Position numbers and translations under genes: made by a program. From Bacteroidota bacterium (GTDB lineage Bacteria; Bacteroidota; Bacteroidia; Chitinophagales; BACL12), in contig JADKAC010000005.1 of NCBI GenBank assembly GCA_016715425.1, positions 62,001 through 126,000 of the forward strand: 64,000 bases of DNA. Reading direction: 5' to 3'. This document shows positions 46,299 to 57,900 of the stretch, in pieces; positions within the stretch are counted from its first letter, which is position 1; each line of letters begins with the position of its first letter. The notes beneath the pieces were generated by a model that saw nothing but the letters and a program-made list of their open reading frames with translations, was not told the origin of the DNA and did no database searches.

Positions 46299-47640
46299 TT
46301 ATTTTTGAATTATTAATTTTTCTTTTAAAAATCCTTTTTCGTTCTGCAGAGTTAGAATATACAAGCCATCGGGTAATTGTATTTCAAGTGTATTTTCTTC
46401 ATTATACAAATAGGAGAGTTGTGTTATTAATTCTCCGGTACTATTATAAATGCGCACTACCGCATCTTCATAAAATGTATCAGGTAGAACCAGGGTAAAA
46501 ATTCCATTATTGGGATTTGGATAAATATGGAGTGTAGTATTCTTATTAGTATTTTCTATGAGTTCTGTTGTTGAAAAAATACTTTCTGCATAACCAATAT
46601 CCCAATAGTATCCCATGATAGAATCTATTATTGCGGTGTCTCTTCCGGTGTACCACATTTTAAATTTATTGGCGATGCTATCATAAATTACTGTGGGATG
46701 TGTAGCCCAATATCTATCCCATTCATTTGTATTACCTATTTGTAATACCGGATTTTCTGTTGACTTTGTCCAGTTAATTCCATCCGTTGATTCAGCAAAT
46801 CCTATTTGAAAATTTTCAATAGCCCATTGATTAAGTGCCGAGTAAAACATATAGTATTTGCTTCCCACTTTTATCACAATTGGTTCTGCAATACTCGCCG
46901 AATCCCAGTTATCCTGAGCACCGGCAATTAAAACCGACGAGGGAAATACTTCCCAATGTATTCCATCCAATGAAGTGGCATATCCAATATTTCCTTTTCC
47001 ATCGGTTGGTTGACTATTAAATATAAGATCAGGTGCAGTGAACCACATTTTATAAATTCCTTCTTCCAAAATAACTGAAGGACCAGAGATAAAAGTGTTA
47101 TACCAATCCACATCCACTTCCCGGAGATAAAACAGGATTATCAATATACTTTATCCAATTGATTCCATCGGCAGAATATGCATATCCAATTTGATGATCA
47201 TTTATTGGCTGGCAACTTGCTTTTCTTCCCGCATACCATAATTTGTATCGTTCATTTACAGGTGCTGAAATATCTTTAATTACAGTAGGTGTTTCAATAC
47301 CGTCAGAATCAAATTGAGAAGTATCTGCACTGATATCCAACACCGGATTTCCTGCAAATTCATTCCAGATAATGCCATCCACAGACCATGCATAACCCAT
47401 TCTTACATGCGGACAATCATCTGTTGCGGTTAACCAACCCACACCTGAATACCACATCTTTAAAGTATCATTATCATGGATCACAAATGCATCGCCTGTT
47501 GCAAGACCTTTCCAATCGGGAAATACTGCACTTCTTGAAAGTACAGGTGTAGAATGTTTTGTCCAATTAATTTGTGCAATACTTGTATTGAAAAAGAAAT
47601 TACACAGCATGCAAATAAAAAATAATCTTATAGGTTTCAT
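46299..47640 (-). pseudogene. frameshifted secreted glycosidase-like propeller protein with type IX sorting domain
   Basis: Two overlapping minus-strand reading frames form one broken gene. The 5' part (47640-47098) has a signal peptide (ending near TSIAQ) and propeller units MWYSGVGW, MGYAWSVDG, LWYAGRKAS and IGYAYSADGINW, and ends at SPGSGCGLV. The 3' part resumes with WYNTFISGPSVI and continues the same repeats (MWFTAPD, IGYATSLDGIHW, MWYTGRD) to a T9SS type A domain (LHIYPNPNNGIF, LPDGLYILTL). A one-base indel near 47110-47125 would join them into about 447 residues. The repeats resemble GH43/GH130-like five-bladed propellers. It could be a true pseudogene or a sequencing/assembly error. 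Confidence 0.82.
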
Positions 47641-47847
47641 TTTATAATTAAAATATAGAATTTAATCGCAAACAATTGTTTTGATAATAGCAGATTTCAA
47701 AAATGTATTTTTAACAATGATCTACTGATTTTTTTTAAAATGTAACCAAAGTAAAATATTATTCCAAAATACGATTAATTGATGATAATTTAAATTACAA
47801 CCTTTATTAGAAATTTCTGTTTTTTTATTGGATAAAATTTTATTACA

Positions 47848-48300
47848 ATGAAACAAAGATTGAATTACGGTGAAGTTGCACCCGAGGCAATGAAAGCCAT
47901 GTATGGTTTGGAGAATTATGTAAAAAATTCCGGTTTGGAAATATCGCTTTATGAGTTGGTGAAAACAAGAGCTTCTCAATTAAATGGCTGTGCGTATTGT
48001 ATTGATATGCATACTAAAGATGCTCGCAAAGCCGGTGAAACAGAACAGCGTTTATATGCTTTAAATGCCTGGCGGGAAACGCCTTTTTATACTGAGCGGG
48101 AAAGGGCTGCACTGGAATGGACAGAAGCGTTGACATTGATTGCAAGTAATCCAGTATCTGATGAGTTATATGCCTTGGTTCGCAAACAATTTACTGAGCA
48201 GGAAATTGTTGCACTGACTATGGCGATTTTTGCAATTAACGGATGGAATCGTTTGGCGATTGGTTTTAGAACAGTGCCCGGTACTTATGTAGCTCGATAA
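47848..48300 (+). CDS. carboxymuconolactone decarboxylase family protein (AhpD-like)
   Basis: The 150-residue protein has the AhpD/CMD motif NGCAYCIDMHTKDARKAG, with the redox CxxC followed by His. An all-helical fold and a C-terminal TMAIFAINGWNRLAIGFR segment are typical of the family. Such proteins act as alkylhydroperoxidase-like or unknown thiol enzymes. It stands alone, on the plus strand, between minus-strand genes. Confidence 0.9.
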   Translation: MKQRLNYGEVAPEAMKAMYGLENYVKNSGLEISLYELVKTRASQLNGCAYCIDMHTKDARKAGETEQRLYALNAWRETPFYTERERAALEWTEALTLIASNPVSDELYALVRKQFTEQEIVALTMAIFAINGWNRLAIGFRTVPGTYVAR

Positions 48301-48347
48301 ATATTATTGCTAATATAGGAGAATGGCAAAATGCATTAAAACCTTTT

Positions 48348-49382
48348 TTACTTTTCAATATTAAAATAATGTTCCATCTCTTTTTTATTCTGTTGATTGT
48401 AAGCAGCTAAAGGTTCTGATTGTTTTTTTAAATAGTTTTTTATTGGCTTTTTAAAAACCTGGGTTAATATTTTTCTAAGAACAGAAATTTTGGATTGTTC
48501 TTTTTCAAAATAACTATCTAAAGTATCCTTGGTGAAATTCAATATTGCATCTAATTCATTGCCATCTTTATAATAACCGCAGTGGAAATTTTTATCAGCA
48601 AATGTGTTTGGGGGGAAATCAAATTTGCCCAAACCGAATATTTTAAATGAGCGTATTAATAAATCGGAATAGCTTATTCTACAATTTTCTCCACCACCCA
48701 GATTGAATATTTTTTTTGATACTTGTTCTTGTTTGAATATTGCATTCACAAAAGCTCTTGCTGTATCTTCCGGTGTTGCAATTTCAAGTGAAGTATTCAG
48801 CGGTTGATGAAACATTAATTTGGAAATTTTATGTCCACCCATTATTGCAGACAATCTGAAAATACTCCAATCAAGTTTACTGTTTTGAATTATTTTTTCA
48901 GCCGCAATTTTTGTAGTTGCATATTCATCCCTCGGACTGGGGTTTAATGGATCTTGAGTTGTTATCCAGGGATTTTTTATTCTATCACCATATACCGAAA
49001 CAGATGAACTATATAAAAAAAATGCATGAGGAGAATGTTGTTCTAAACAGCGGATTAATTGTTCCGTACCTATTGTATTTACTTGGTATGCTAACTCCGA
49101 TTTTTCATCGGCCAAAGGTGGAATTATTGCTGCAAGATGGATAACAACATCTTTATCAAAACAAATATTTTTTAAATTATCCGTCTTGGTAATGTCTCCA
49201 TAAACTATCCGTACTTCCTTTGAGAATGGTTTGAATTTTTTTCTTGATTTTTTCGAATTTACATCGAATACTGTGATCTCAAAATTTTCTTTTATTGCAT
49301 ACAGTTGTTTTAATACTTCATACCCCACAGTTCCTGAAGCACCGGTTAATAAAATTCTTTTTTTAATTGTAGGAGATAGCAT
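48348..49382 (-). CDS. NAD-dependent epimerase/dehydratase family protein (extended SDR)
   Basis: The 344-residue protein has the NAD-binding GASGTVGYEVL motif near residue 14, VIHLAAIIPP, and an SDR catalytic Ser/Tyr-Lys pattern in YSSSVSVYG and YATTK. It belongs to extended SDRs that modify nucleotide sugars or related metabolites. The C-terminal 40 residues are basic and Gln-rich. No pathway neighbour identifies the substrate. Confidence 0.88.
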   Translation of the reverse strand: MLSPTIKKRILLTGASGTVGYEVLKQLYAIKENFEITVFDVNSKKSRKKFKPFSKEVRIVYGDITKTDNLKNICFDKDVVIHLAAIIPPLADEKSELAYQVNTIGTEQLIRCLEQHSPHAFFLYSSSVSVYGDRIKNPWITTQDPLNPSPRDEYATTKIAAEKIIQNSKLDWSIFRLSAIMGGHKISKLMFHQPLNTSLEIATPEDTARAFVNAIFKQEQVSKKIFNLGGGENCRISYSDLLIRSFKIFGLGKFDFPPNTFADKNFHCGYYKDGNELDAILNFTKDTLDSYFEKEQSKISVLRKILTQVFKKPIKNYLKKQSEPLAAYNQQNKKEMEHYFNIEK

Positions 49383-49409
49383 TGGATATATTCTAAATTA
49401 AATAAAAAA

Positions 49410-49444
49410 GCTATCCAAAAGAAAAGTTCTACTTTCGGATAGCT
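49410..49444 (-). terminator. Rho-independent terminator after catalase
   Basis: AGCTATCC and GGATAGCT form the outer stem, with a partly paired inner GAAAGT/ACTTTTC segment. In the minus direction it is followed by TTTTTTATTT. It lies just past the catalase stop. Confidence 0.85.
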
Positions 49445-49465
49445 GTATTTTACAATGTGTTTTAA

Positions 49466-50926
49466 TTACATTTTTATATCATTCATATTTATTCCCAAAG
49501 CCATTGCTACACCTTTGCCATATTCAGGATCTGCTTTATAGCAATTGCCGATATGACGCTCTTGAATAAATCTTTCAGCACCACCAATTGCAGCAGCAGT
49601 ATTATTAAACAGCGCTTGCTTTTGGTTATCATTCATAATTCTGAATAAATTTCCTGGCTGAGTAAAATAGTCAGGATCTTCACGATGATCATAATGAAAA
49701 GCAGCACCTTCCAATTCTAAAGGAGGTTCCACAAATTCTTTTTGTTCTTTCCATTGATCATAACTATTTGGTTCGTAATGAAGCGTTGAACCTTCATTGC
49801 CATCAATGCGCATTGCACCATCCCGATGGAAATTATGGAAAGGACATTTCGGTTTATTCACCGGAATCTGATAATGATTTACACCTAATCTATACCGTTG
49901 TGCATCACCATAGGAGAACAAACGACCTTGCAACATTTTATCAGGAGAAAAACCAATTCCCGGAACTACGTTTGCAGGATTAAAAGCAGCTTGTTCTACA
50001 TCCGCAAAATAATTTTCAGGATTTCTATTTAATTCCATAATACCCACATCCATTAATGGATAATCTGCATGTGGCCATACTTTAGTTAAATCAAATGCAT
50101 CAAAGCGATAATTTTTTGCATCTGCTTCCGGCATTATTTGCACTTGTAATTTCCATTTAGGGAAATCACCTTTTTCAATTGCATTAAATAAATCCCTCTG
50201 ACTACTTTCTCTGTCTTTTGCAACAATAGCTTCTGCTTCTTCATTGGTTAAGTTTTCAATTCCTTGCTGTGTTCTGAAATGAAATTTCACCCAATGCCTT
50301 TCATTCTTTGCATTTATAAAACTGAATGTATGACTTCCAAAACCATGCATGTGTCTCAATGATTTAGGAATTCCTCTCTCACTCATTAAAATTGTAACCT
50401 GATGCAATGCTTCAGGCAATAGTGTCCAGAAATCCCAGTTGTGATTTGCACTTCTCAGGTTTGTTTTTGGATCTCTCTTTACGGCTTTATTCAGATCAGG
50501 AAATTTATAAGGATCCTTCATGAAAAATACCGGAGTATTATTTCCTGCCAAATCCCAGTTACCTTCTTCTGTATAAAATTTAAGCGCAAAACCACGAATA
50601 TCTCGTTCCGCATCAGCAGCACCTCTTTCTCCGGCAACAGTAGAGAACCTTGCAAACATTTCAGTCTTTTTTCCTATTTCGGAAAATATTTTTGCTTTAG
50701 TGTATTTGGTAATATCATGGGTTACTGTAAACGTACCGAAAGCACCTGAACCTTTTGCATGCATTCTTCTTTCAGGAATTACCTCTCTGTCGAAATGCGC
50801 TAATTTTTCAAGAAACCAAAAATCCTGTAACAGCATTGGCCCTTTTCTTCCCGCAGTTTCTACGTTTTGATTCTCAGCAATCGGCCTTCCTGAAACCGAG
50901 GTGAGTTTTTTCTTTTCATTGTTCAT
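49466..50926 (-). CDS. katA: catalase (small-subunit, clade 3)
   Basis: The 486-residue haem catalase shows MHAKGSGAFGTFTVT with the essential His, FARFSTVAGERGAADAERD, GNNTPVFFMKDPYKFPD with the distal Asn, and RLFSYGDAQRYRLG with the proximal haem Tyr. KCPFHNFHRDGAM is also typical. It breaks down hydrogen peroxide in the cytoplasm. Length fits small-subunit catalases. It ends at a strong terminator and has a 256-base gene-free upstream region shared with the AsmA-like gene; I see no clear OxyR or PerR site there. Confidence 0.97.
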   Translation of the reverse strand: MNNEKKKLTSVSGRPIAENQNVETAGRKGPMLLQDFWFLEKLAHFDREVIPERRMHAKGSGAFGTFTVTHDITKYTKAKIFSEIGKKTEMFARFSTVAGERGAADAERDIRGFALKFYTEEGNWDLAGNNTPVFFMKDPYKFPDLNKAVKRDPKTNLRSANHNWDFWTLLPEALHQVTILMSERGIPKSLRHMHGFGSHTFSFINAKNERHWVKFHFRTQQGIENLTNEEAEAIVAKDRESSQRDLFNAIEKGDFPKWKLQVQIMPEADAKNYRFDAFDLTKVWPHADYPLMDVGIMELNRNPENYFADVEQAAFNPANVVPGIGFSPDKMLQGRLFSYGDAQRYRLGVNHYQIPVNKPKCPFHNFHRDGAMRIDGNEGSTLHYEPNSYDQWKEQKEFVEPPLELEGAAFHYDHREDPDYFTQPGNLFRIMNDNQKQALFNNTAAAIGGAERFIQERHIGNCYKADPEYGKGVAMALGINMNDIKM

Positions 50927-51182
50927 TTTACTTTATTTTGTATTATTAAATTTCATATAAAGCTGCTATTTTTCAGCTTGTTACCTAAAAGTCAAATCTA
51001 ATAAAAATAATATGGAATTACAGCAAATAAAAGTTAAGAGTTGTTGCGAGAATTAATTATTATTTTTTAAGAACTTTCCTCATTATTAACTGATATTTTT
51101 GCGTATTACCTTTTTTACAAGAAGGCACCAGATAAAGGCATGTATCTGAATAATAAGTTTACTTTTAGCCCTCAAGAATTGT

Positions 51183-53000
51183 ATGCAGATGAGCAAAAAA
51201 AGAGTTTGGATATTGAGCATTATCGGTGGTGTTGTGTTGGTGATTTTATTAACAGGTGTTTTACTGAATCGCAACCTCAATATACTATTGAATAAGGCAC
51301 TGATTACCAGTTTCAATCAGAGTAGTCTTTCGGACATGTATGAATTAGAATTTGAAGGATTGCATAGTAATATTTTTAACAGGAGCATTACGGTAAACAA
51401 GGTGCGCTTTTTTCGCAAAGAAAATTTGCCTCCTGAATATTCTTACATCAATTCAAAAATTAATTTAACTACAGATAAAATTGAACTCAGTAATGTGAGG
51501 TTATTGCAACTTCTTACGAAAAAGCAATTATCCATACGCAAACTTGAAATCCGAAATCCGGAAATTATTATAGAAGTATTAGGTAGCAATACAATTTTTT
51601 TTCCAATTCAAATTTCTCCAAATAGTGAAAACACTCAAAATATTGTTACTACTAAAATCAATGAATATCACTTGGATATATTAGAACTTACGAATGCAAA
51701 TATTCATGGCGTTAATAATTTTCTAAACAGGGAATATTTTATTCATAATCTTCAAATCAGTTTACATGACTTTAAGTTTGATGCTGCGGAAGGAAATAAT
51801 ACAATCTCAAATGCAAAGGTGGAGTTGCAGATAGATTCTTTAAATGGAAAAATGTTTGGTAATCAGATCAGGAATTTTAATGTTTCGGCATATCATATCA
51901 ATCTCGACTCATTTACACTTAAAAACTATATTGATAGAAGCATTTATGATTTTAGTAATGTGGAAACTTCTTTTAGGAAATTATCTTTTCTTACAGCAGA
52001 CAGTGCGTTGCAATGCAAATTGGATTCTATGCATTATAATTATTCCAAGGGATTATTATATCTCCGAAATATAGAATTAATTCCAAATGTTTCTGATGAG
52101 GAGATTCAGCGAAAACATAAGTATGAAACTTCAAGTGTCACAGGCTCAGTGTCTGAAATGGATGTATCCGGAATTCGCTTGAAGTCATTTATAAATTATA
52201 GTGAATTGAAAGCCGATAGCATTCGAGTGCAAGGTGTAGATTTAAAAATTTATAAGGATAAAACCAAGCCATTAAACACAACCCGGATTGCGGATTTATT
52301 TCCCCAGTTACTCATGAATGTGAAAATACCGGTTGACATAAAACGATTGGTTGCTAAGGATATAGATATTTTAAGCAAAGAGAAAATGCCGGATAGTAAA
52401 ATTTTAGAGGTGCAAGTAAATGATATTGATGCGCAAGTTTATAATATCTCCAATCAATATCCGGATTCCTCTATTACGATTACAGGGAATGGCGTAATTG
52501 AGAATGTGGTTCCATTTGATGCTACACTAATTTATGATTATAACAAAACACATTTTACTTTTAATGTAAATACCTCTTCTTTTGATATTACAAAAATAAA
52601 TCCGCTGATAAGTAAAATTGCACCCGTAACCCTTGATAGTGGAATAGTGGATAGATTATATATGCGTGGACATGGATATAAAAATTACGCTACAGGTACT
52701 TTAGGATTTGAGTATCACGGACTACAAATAAGTATGCTATTGGAGGATAAAAGCAATTGGTTTAATTCGGTGGCTTCACTTGCCGCAAATTCTTTTATCA
52801 AAGGAAATAATCCTGTGAATGAAAAAAAGCCTCCCTTTATCAGCACATTTAGTATCGAACGAAATATGTACAGACGTTCTATAAATATGATGATGCTTTC
52901 AATAGCAGCAGGAATCAAGGAGTCTTTGGTGTTTAACCGTTCAAGTAAGCAACAGTTTAAAAAGGTGAAGGAAGTTATTAAGGATATTACATCAGAATGA
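51183..53000 (+). CDS. AsmA-like membrane-anchored protein, first of a tandem pair
   Basis: The 605-residue protein has an N-terminal transmembrane anchor (VWILSIIGGVVLVILLTGVLL) and then a long periplasmic beta-rich region with no recognised enzyme motif. Recurring pieces include NIFNRSITVNKVRFFRKE, KIELSNVRLLQLL, IRNPEIIIEV, VDLKIYKDKTKPL, and a C-terminal FEYHGLQISMLLEDKSNWFNS. Size, single anchor and beta-repeat pattern suggest an AsmA/DUF748-like protein, a class implicated in lipid transport or outer-membrane assembly. A second copy follows at 53133. ATG 51189 is an alternative start. Confidence 0.65.
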   Translation: MQMSKKRVWILSIIGGVVLVILLTGVLLNRNLNILLNKALITSFNQSSLSDMYELEFEGLHSNIFNRSITVNKVRFFRKENLPPEYSYINSKINLTTDKIELSNVRLLQLLTKKQLSIRKLEIRNPEIIIEVLGSNTIFFPIQISPNSENTQNIVTTKINEYHLDILELTNANIHGVNNFLNREYFIHNLQISLHDFKFDAAEGNNTISNAKVELQIDSLNGKMFGNQIRNFNVSAYHINLDSFTLKNYIDRSIYDFSNVETSFRKLSFLTADSALQCKLDSMHYNYSKGLLYLRNIELIPNVSDEEIQRKHKYETSSVTGSVSEMDVSGIRLKSFINYSELKADSIRVQGVDLKIYKDKTKPLNTTRIADLFPQLLMNVKIPVDIKRLVAKDIDILSKEKMPDSKILEVQVNDIDAQVYNISNQYPDSSITITGNGVIENVVPFDATLIYDYNKTHFTFNVNTSSFDITKINPLISKIAPVTLDSGIVDRLYMRGHGYKNYATGTLGFEYHGLQISMLLEDKSNWFNSVASLAANSFIKGNNPVNEKKPPFISTFSIERNMYRRSINMMMLSIAAGIKESLVFNRSSKQQFKKVKEVIKDITSE

Positions 53001-53132
53001 GCTGGATAATTTAGTTGTATTAATGGCTTGTTTAATTTTAAATACCTTTAGATTGGTGAAGGATTTAAAAAAACAATCGGGTGTTAACTACTTAGTAACA
53101 ATTAACTTGAATTCCTATTCAAAAGCACGCAA

Positions 53133-54953
53133 ATGAACAACAAAAAAATTTGGATAATAAGTATAGCCAGTGGAGTATTACTTATTATTTGTATTGCAAT
53201 AATTTTACTCTTGCATAATTTTAATACTGTAATAAGTCAGGCACTCCGGTTGAGTTATGATAACAGTAGCTTGTCTGAAGTTTATGATTTGCAGTTTGAA
53301 GATTTAAGTGTAAATGTCTTTAGTGGAAATATTACCGTACACGATGTGAAATTTTCCCGCAAAGAAGAATTGCCCGAACAATACGCTTACATTAATTCAA
53401 CGATTATTCTCACCACCGAAAAAATTGAATTACAAAATGTGGAAATATTTCATTTGTTGCGGAATAAAGAATTGGATTTAGAAAGCATTGAAATACGCAA
53501 TCCGGATATATCATTAAATGTAACCGGTAGCAACTTTATTATTTTTCCAATAAATGCAGCAAAACAAGAAGAAAAGAAAACAGATAAGGAGGCAAAGAAA
53601 AAATTGCAAGCATATAAATTAGTGAAGTTAGAATTAACCAATGCAAATTTACATGGGATTAATACTTTTTATGATCGTGAATTTTTTGTACATAATCTAC
53701 AGATAATTTTAGATGATTTTCAACTGAAATCTGAGGAAGGAAAAAACACGATTACAAATGCTGCAGTTGCATTAAGTATTGATTCCTTAGAAGGTAGAAT
53801 GCACACCGGACCCATGCGGGATTTCTCTCTACATAATTATAAAATAAACTTAGATTCGTTTGCGCTTACAAATTATATAGACACAAGTACTTTCGCATTT
53901 AATGATCTACAAATGTCTTTTAATAATTTATTTTTTCTTACCTCAGATAGTACTGCGCAATTCAAAATGGATTCGCTTTCGTATGGGTATTCGCAAGAGA
54001 TTCTATCCATTCGTAACATACAATATATTCCGAATGTAGCGGAGGACGTTATTCAACAAAAATATCAATATCAAACTGCCGACTTGTTTGGTACTGTAGC
54101 ATCGGTGGATATATTGGGAATACAAACAAATTCATTACTTAATAGTAATTCGATAATTGCAGAAAGCATCACTGTGAGTGGAGTCAATCTGAATATTTAT
54201 AAGGATAAAACGAAACCTATTGATAATACCAAGTTTCCTGTATTTCCTACACAGAATTTATTAAAATTGAAAATGCCAATTGATATAAAACATGTTATTG
54301 CAAAAGATATTAATATAACCAGTAAAGAAAAATTGCCGGAGAATAAATCATTGGAAGTAAAAGTTTCTAAAATGGAGGCTAACGTTTCTAATATTTCAAA
54401 TAGAGATACAGAATTACCACTCACAATTTCCGGCAGTGGAGTTATTGAAAACACAATTCCATTTCAGGTAATGATTCAATTTGATTATGATAAACCGCAT
54501 TTCACTTTTGATATAAGCACTTCATCATTTGAAATTAATCGTATGAATACTTTAGTAAGTCAGATTGCACCTGTTACATTAGATAGCGGCATAGTGGATA
54601 GAGTGCGTATGCAGGGCAATGGTTATGAAGGATATGCTACAGGTAAAATGGGTTTTGAATACCACGGGCTTAAGATTAATATTTTAATGGAAGACAAGGA
54701 TAATTGGATTAATTCAGTTATCTCACTTGCTGCAAATACCTATTTGAAAGGAAGCAATCCGGCAAATGAAAATGATCCACCTTTTGTAAGTAAATTTCGA
54801 ATTGAACGCAACATGAATAAAGGCTCTATAAATATGTTGATGCTTTCAATGGCTGCCGGTTTAAAAGAGTCCTTAATTATGTCGAGAGAAAGTAAGAAGG
54901 ACTACAAAAAAGTAAAATCAGAAAATAAAAAGAAGAAAAAAAAGGAAAAATAG
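53133..54953 (+). CDS. AsmA-like membrane-anchored protein, second of a tandem pair
   Basis: A 606-residue paralogue of the preceding gene along its whole length. Shared blocks are NVFSGNITVHDVKFSRKEELP, KIELQNVEIFHLL, IRNPDISLNV, LTNANLHGINTFYDREFF, LNIYKDKTKPI, APVTLDSGIVDRVRMQGNGY and GFEYHGLKINILMEDKDNW. It has one N-terminal transmembrane anchor. It adds a Lys-rich linker (EEKKTDKEAKKK near residue 150) and a C-terminal run of Lys. Duplication followed by divergence is clear; function is not known and an AsmA-type role is inferred. Confidence 0.65.
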   Translation: MNNKKIWIISIASGVLLIICIAIILLLHNFNTVISQALRLSYDNSSLSEVYDLQFEDLSVNVFSGNITVHDVKFSRKEELPEQYAYINSTIILTTEKIELQNVEIFHLLRNKELDLESIEIRNPDISLNVTGSNFIIFPINAAKQEEKKTDKEAKKKLQAYKLVKLELTNANLHGINTFYDREFFVHNLQIILDDFQLKSEEGKNTITNAAVALSIDSLEGRMHTGPMRDFSLHNYKINLDSFALTNYIDTSTFAFNDLQMSFNNLFFLTSDSTAQFKMDSLSYGYSQEILSIRNIQYIPNVAEDVIQQKYQYQTADLFGTVASVDILGIQTNSLLNSNSIIAESITVSGVNLNIYKDKTKPIDNTKFPVFPTQNLLKLKMPIDIKHVIAKDINITSKEKLPENKSLEVKVSKMEANVSNISNRDTELPLTISGSGVIENTIPFQVMIQFDYDKPHFTFDISTSSFEINRMNTLVSQIAPVTLDSGIVDRVRMQGNGYEGYATGKMGFEYHGLKINILMEDKDNWINSVISLAANTYLKGSNPANENDPPFVSKFRIERNMNKGSINMLMLSMAAGLKESLIMSRESKKDYKKVKSENKKKKKKEK

Positions 54954-54974
54954 AATTTCACATTAGCAGATTCA

Positions 54975-57900
54975 TTACAGCACCACAATTTTACCAAAGC
55001 GCATAAAACTATCACCCGCAATTTTAAATGTATAAATACCGCTGCTGAATGTAATATCTATTAAAATTTTTTCACCTGTATGTATTTGTTGTTTCTTTAC
55101 CATCTTTCCATCCATATTAAAAATCTCCACATCAAAATTTTCTAAACCACTTCCAGAAAGTGTAATATAATTTCCTGCAATTACAGGATTAGGAAAGAAA
55201 TTTACATTTATGTTTTCCGGTGTTTGAATAGACACTGCTGTTCCATTTAAATTCACATTATCTATATAAAGTAATTGCCCCCAACCGCCAATATTTCGAA
55301 ATGCGATAATTGCATTCGACTCACCAATAAAGTCATTTAATAGAATTGTATCTGTTCTCCATTCATCGTCTTCAGGAATAAAATATCCACCTGAATATGT
55401 TGGTGCGGTTGCTAAATCAAAACCACCTTTATAATACACTTGCGTAAAGGTTTCTCCGCAATCCGTTGTAATTAAAACTGCAAGAGAATCAATGTAGCCA
55501 CTCGCATACGGAGTGTAAGCAATATCGAAAGTGAGTATGGGATCTGTTATATCTTCCAGATTTATAAATGCACGTAAATCACTATATCCACCTTCCAGAT
55601 TTACATCGTAATTATTTGCTAATGCACTATTGCTGCTTGTACTATATCCACCTGCAAAATCTGTTTTGTTCCAAATGGAAGCACCGCTATTTACTCCGCT
55701 TGTTGTCCAATAATCCGGAGGAAATGTAGCTTCAAAATCCTCCGCAATATTTGTTCTGTCCACTTCCTGAATTTCAATTGTAATTGTATTGCTGCTGCTG
55801 TTTCCATTTATATCTGTAACTGTAAGCGTTGCATTATGCATTCCAATACTATTAAAAACAATTTTCGGATTTCGAATATCAGATGTTGCCGGTGTTGCAT
55901 CTTCAAATGTCCAGCTCCAGGTTGCACCCTCATGATTTAAAAAAGAATAATCTTCAAAATAAAAAGTATCTGTTGCACAGAATGTATTAAATTTATTTAC
56001 TGTTGCCTGTGCAATCGGATAAGCAGGATCTTCATACAATGCACTTTCCCAAATACCTTTTCCATACGTTGCAATACGAATTTTTCCATCACGATAAAAT
56101 GGTTTTAAGATATTGCTGTTGGTATAAAAAGGTAATCCATTATTAAATTCATTCCAACCTAAAGAATGATTGTAATAATAAATGCTGTAGTTAGTTGCAT
56201 AATATAATCCGCCATCAGTTCCCGCAACATAACTTATACTTCTGCAATCTTCACTGTTTAAAATGCTGTTGGTAATATTGGACCATGATGTTCCACTGTT
56301 ATCAGAATAAAATATTTTACTGCCATCATAAGCACCCGGATAAGCTAAATAAATCTGCTCTGGATTTTCAGGATTAATAGCAATTAAAATTCTGTCTTTT
56401 GATCCGCCGGCAACTGAAGGAATTGTAATTTCTGAAAATGAAATTCCGCCATCTGTTGTTTTCCAAAGCTTACCACTTCCACTTGCAGCAGGTGCTTGCG
56501 TCACATACATTATATCGGGATTATTACGGGCTATTTCAATATATCTTACTGATGCATTTGCATTTGTTCCGAAAGTATATAATGCATTAAAAGAGGAACC
56601 ACCATCTTCTGACTTCCATAATTTATGTTCCTTTCCTGTAAAACAAATATTATAGCATGAAGGATAAAATTCTAATTCACTGCTTGCTGCTGTCCAATAA
56701 CTTTCGTTGGGTTCAATTCCAAAACTGCCATATAAAATTGGTTCGCCAATTGATTCGGGAATAATTGCAGAACCAATTTGTGTTGAATAAATTTTTCTAT
56801 TGTTTCCCGGATTCACATAACCCGATGCAGGTTCGCCGCCACCGAGTTGTAAATAATTACCTGCTTCGTACGGAGAATAAAAAGCAATTACTCCATTGTG
56901 ATATAATCCACCAACAGTAACATCTTCATTCCATCCTTGTCCGAAACCCCAATATTCTGCACCGTGAATTCCTGCAGACTTTCTCAAATTTTCACTGAAA
57001 AAAAAATCATTACTATAATTTACACCACCATCACTTGTTATCCAATATCCATTTTCATTTGCACGAAAATCCTGCATATCGGGATGCATATCTAAAGTGG
57101 AACTGATGTATCCGCCCAGTGGAGTAAATGTATTTCCACCATCATCACTCTTCCATAAATTTAAACCACCAATTAAAATGTTATCTGCATCATCATTACT
57201 CGCCATAATTGCGCAATTATAAAATCCCTGATGATAATCCCAACCAACCCAACCGATAGCGAGATTTTGATGAGTTGCATTATAAGGGCCACCATCCGGA
57301 CCGTTGGGCAATGTCCATGTTTCGCCGCCATCATCACTGCGATAAATTCCGATATAACCATAATCGCCGGATTTTGCATCACCAATTAAATACACATAAA
57401 TACGATTGGGATCTGCGGGTGTAACAGCTATTCTGGAACCGCCAGCATAACGTGAAGGATCAGTACTACTATACCATCCATTATCTTTTAAAATAAAAGT
57501 TTCTCCCATATCGGTTGACACAAAAAATTCACTGCGTTTTTCTGTTGCATTATTTTTTAATAAATACACGGTGTTATCATCATCTGATTTTAATTTAATA
57601 TCCCATGCCTTTGCAGAAAATAAATGCGTCCAGGTATCACCTGCATCTGTACTGCGATACACACCATTTTCACCGACGATAATTACAATATTTGTATTTG
57701 ATGGATTTACTAAAATTTCATGTGGCCATAAACCTGTTGCATATAACATTGAATTCCATGTTACACCTCCATTCGTTGTTTTAAATAAACTATATCCATT
57801 TGCTGCATATACAATATCTGCATTCGTAGGATCAATTTCAATTGCTTCCACACCACTGAAATAATAATCGTGAGTAACACTTTCCCATGTTGCTCCGGCA

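Noticed and set aside
47826..47839. TATTGGATAAAATT upstream of the AhpD-like gene, identical to part of the ccoN operator region
   Set aside because: Only one half matches the palindrome (no GTCC arm), and AT-rich spacers make such a match likely by chance.
50927..51182. Peroxide-responsive operator upstream of catalase
   Set aside because: I could not see a convincing OxyR or PerR palindrome in this AT-rich spacer.
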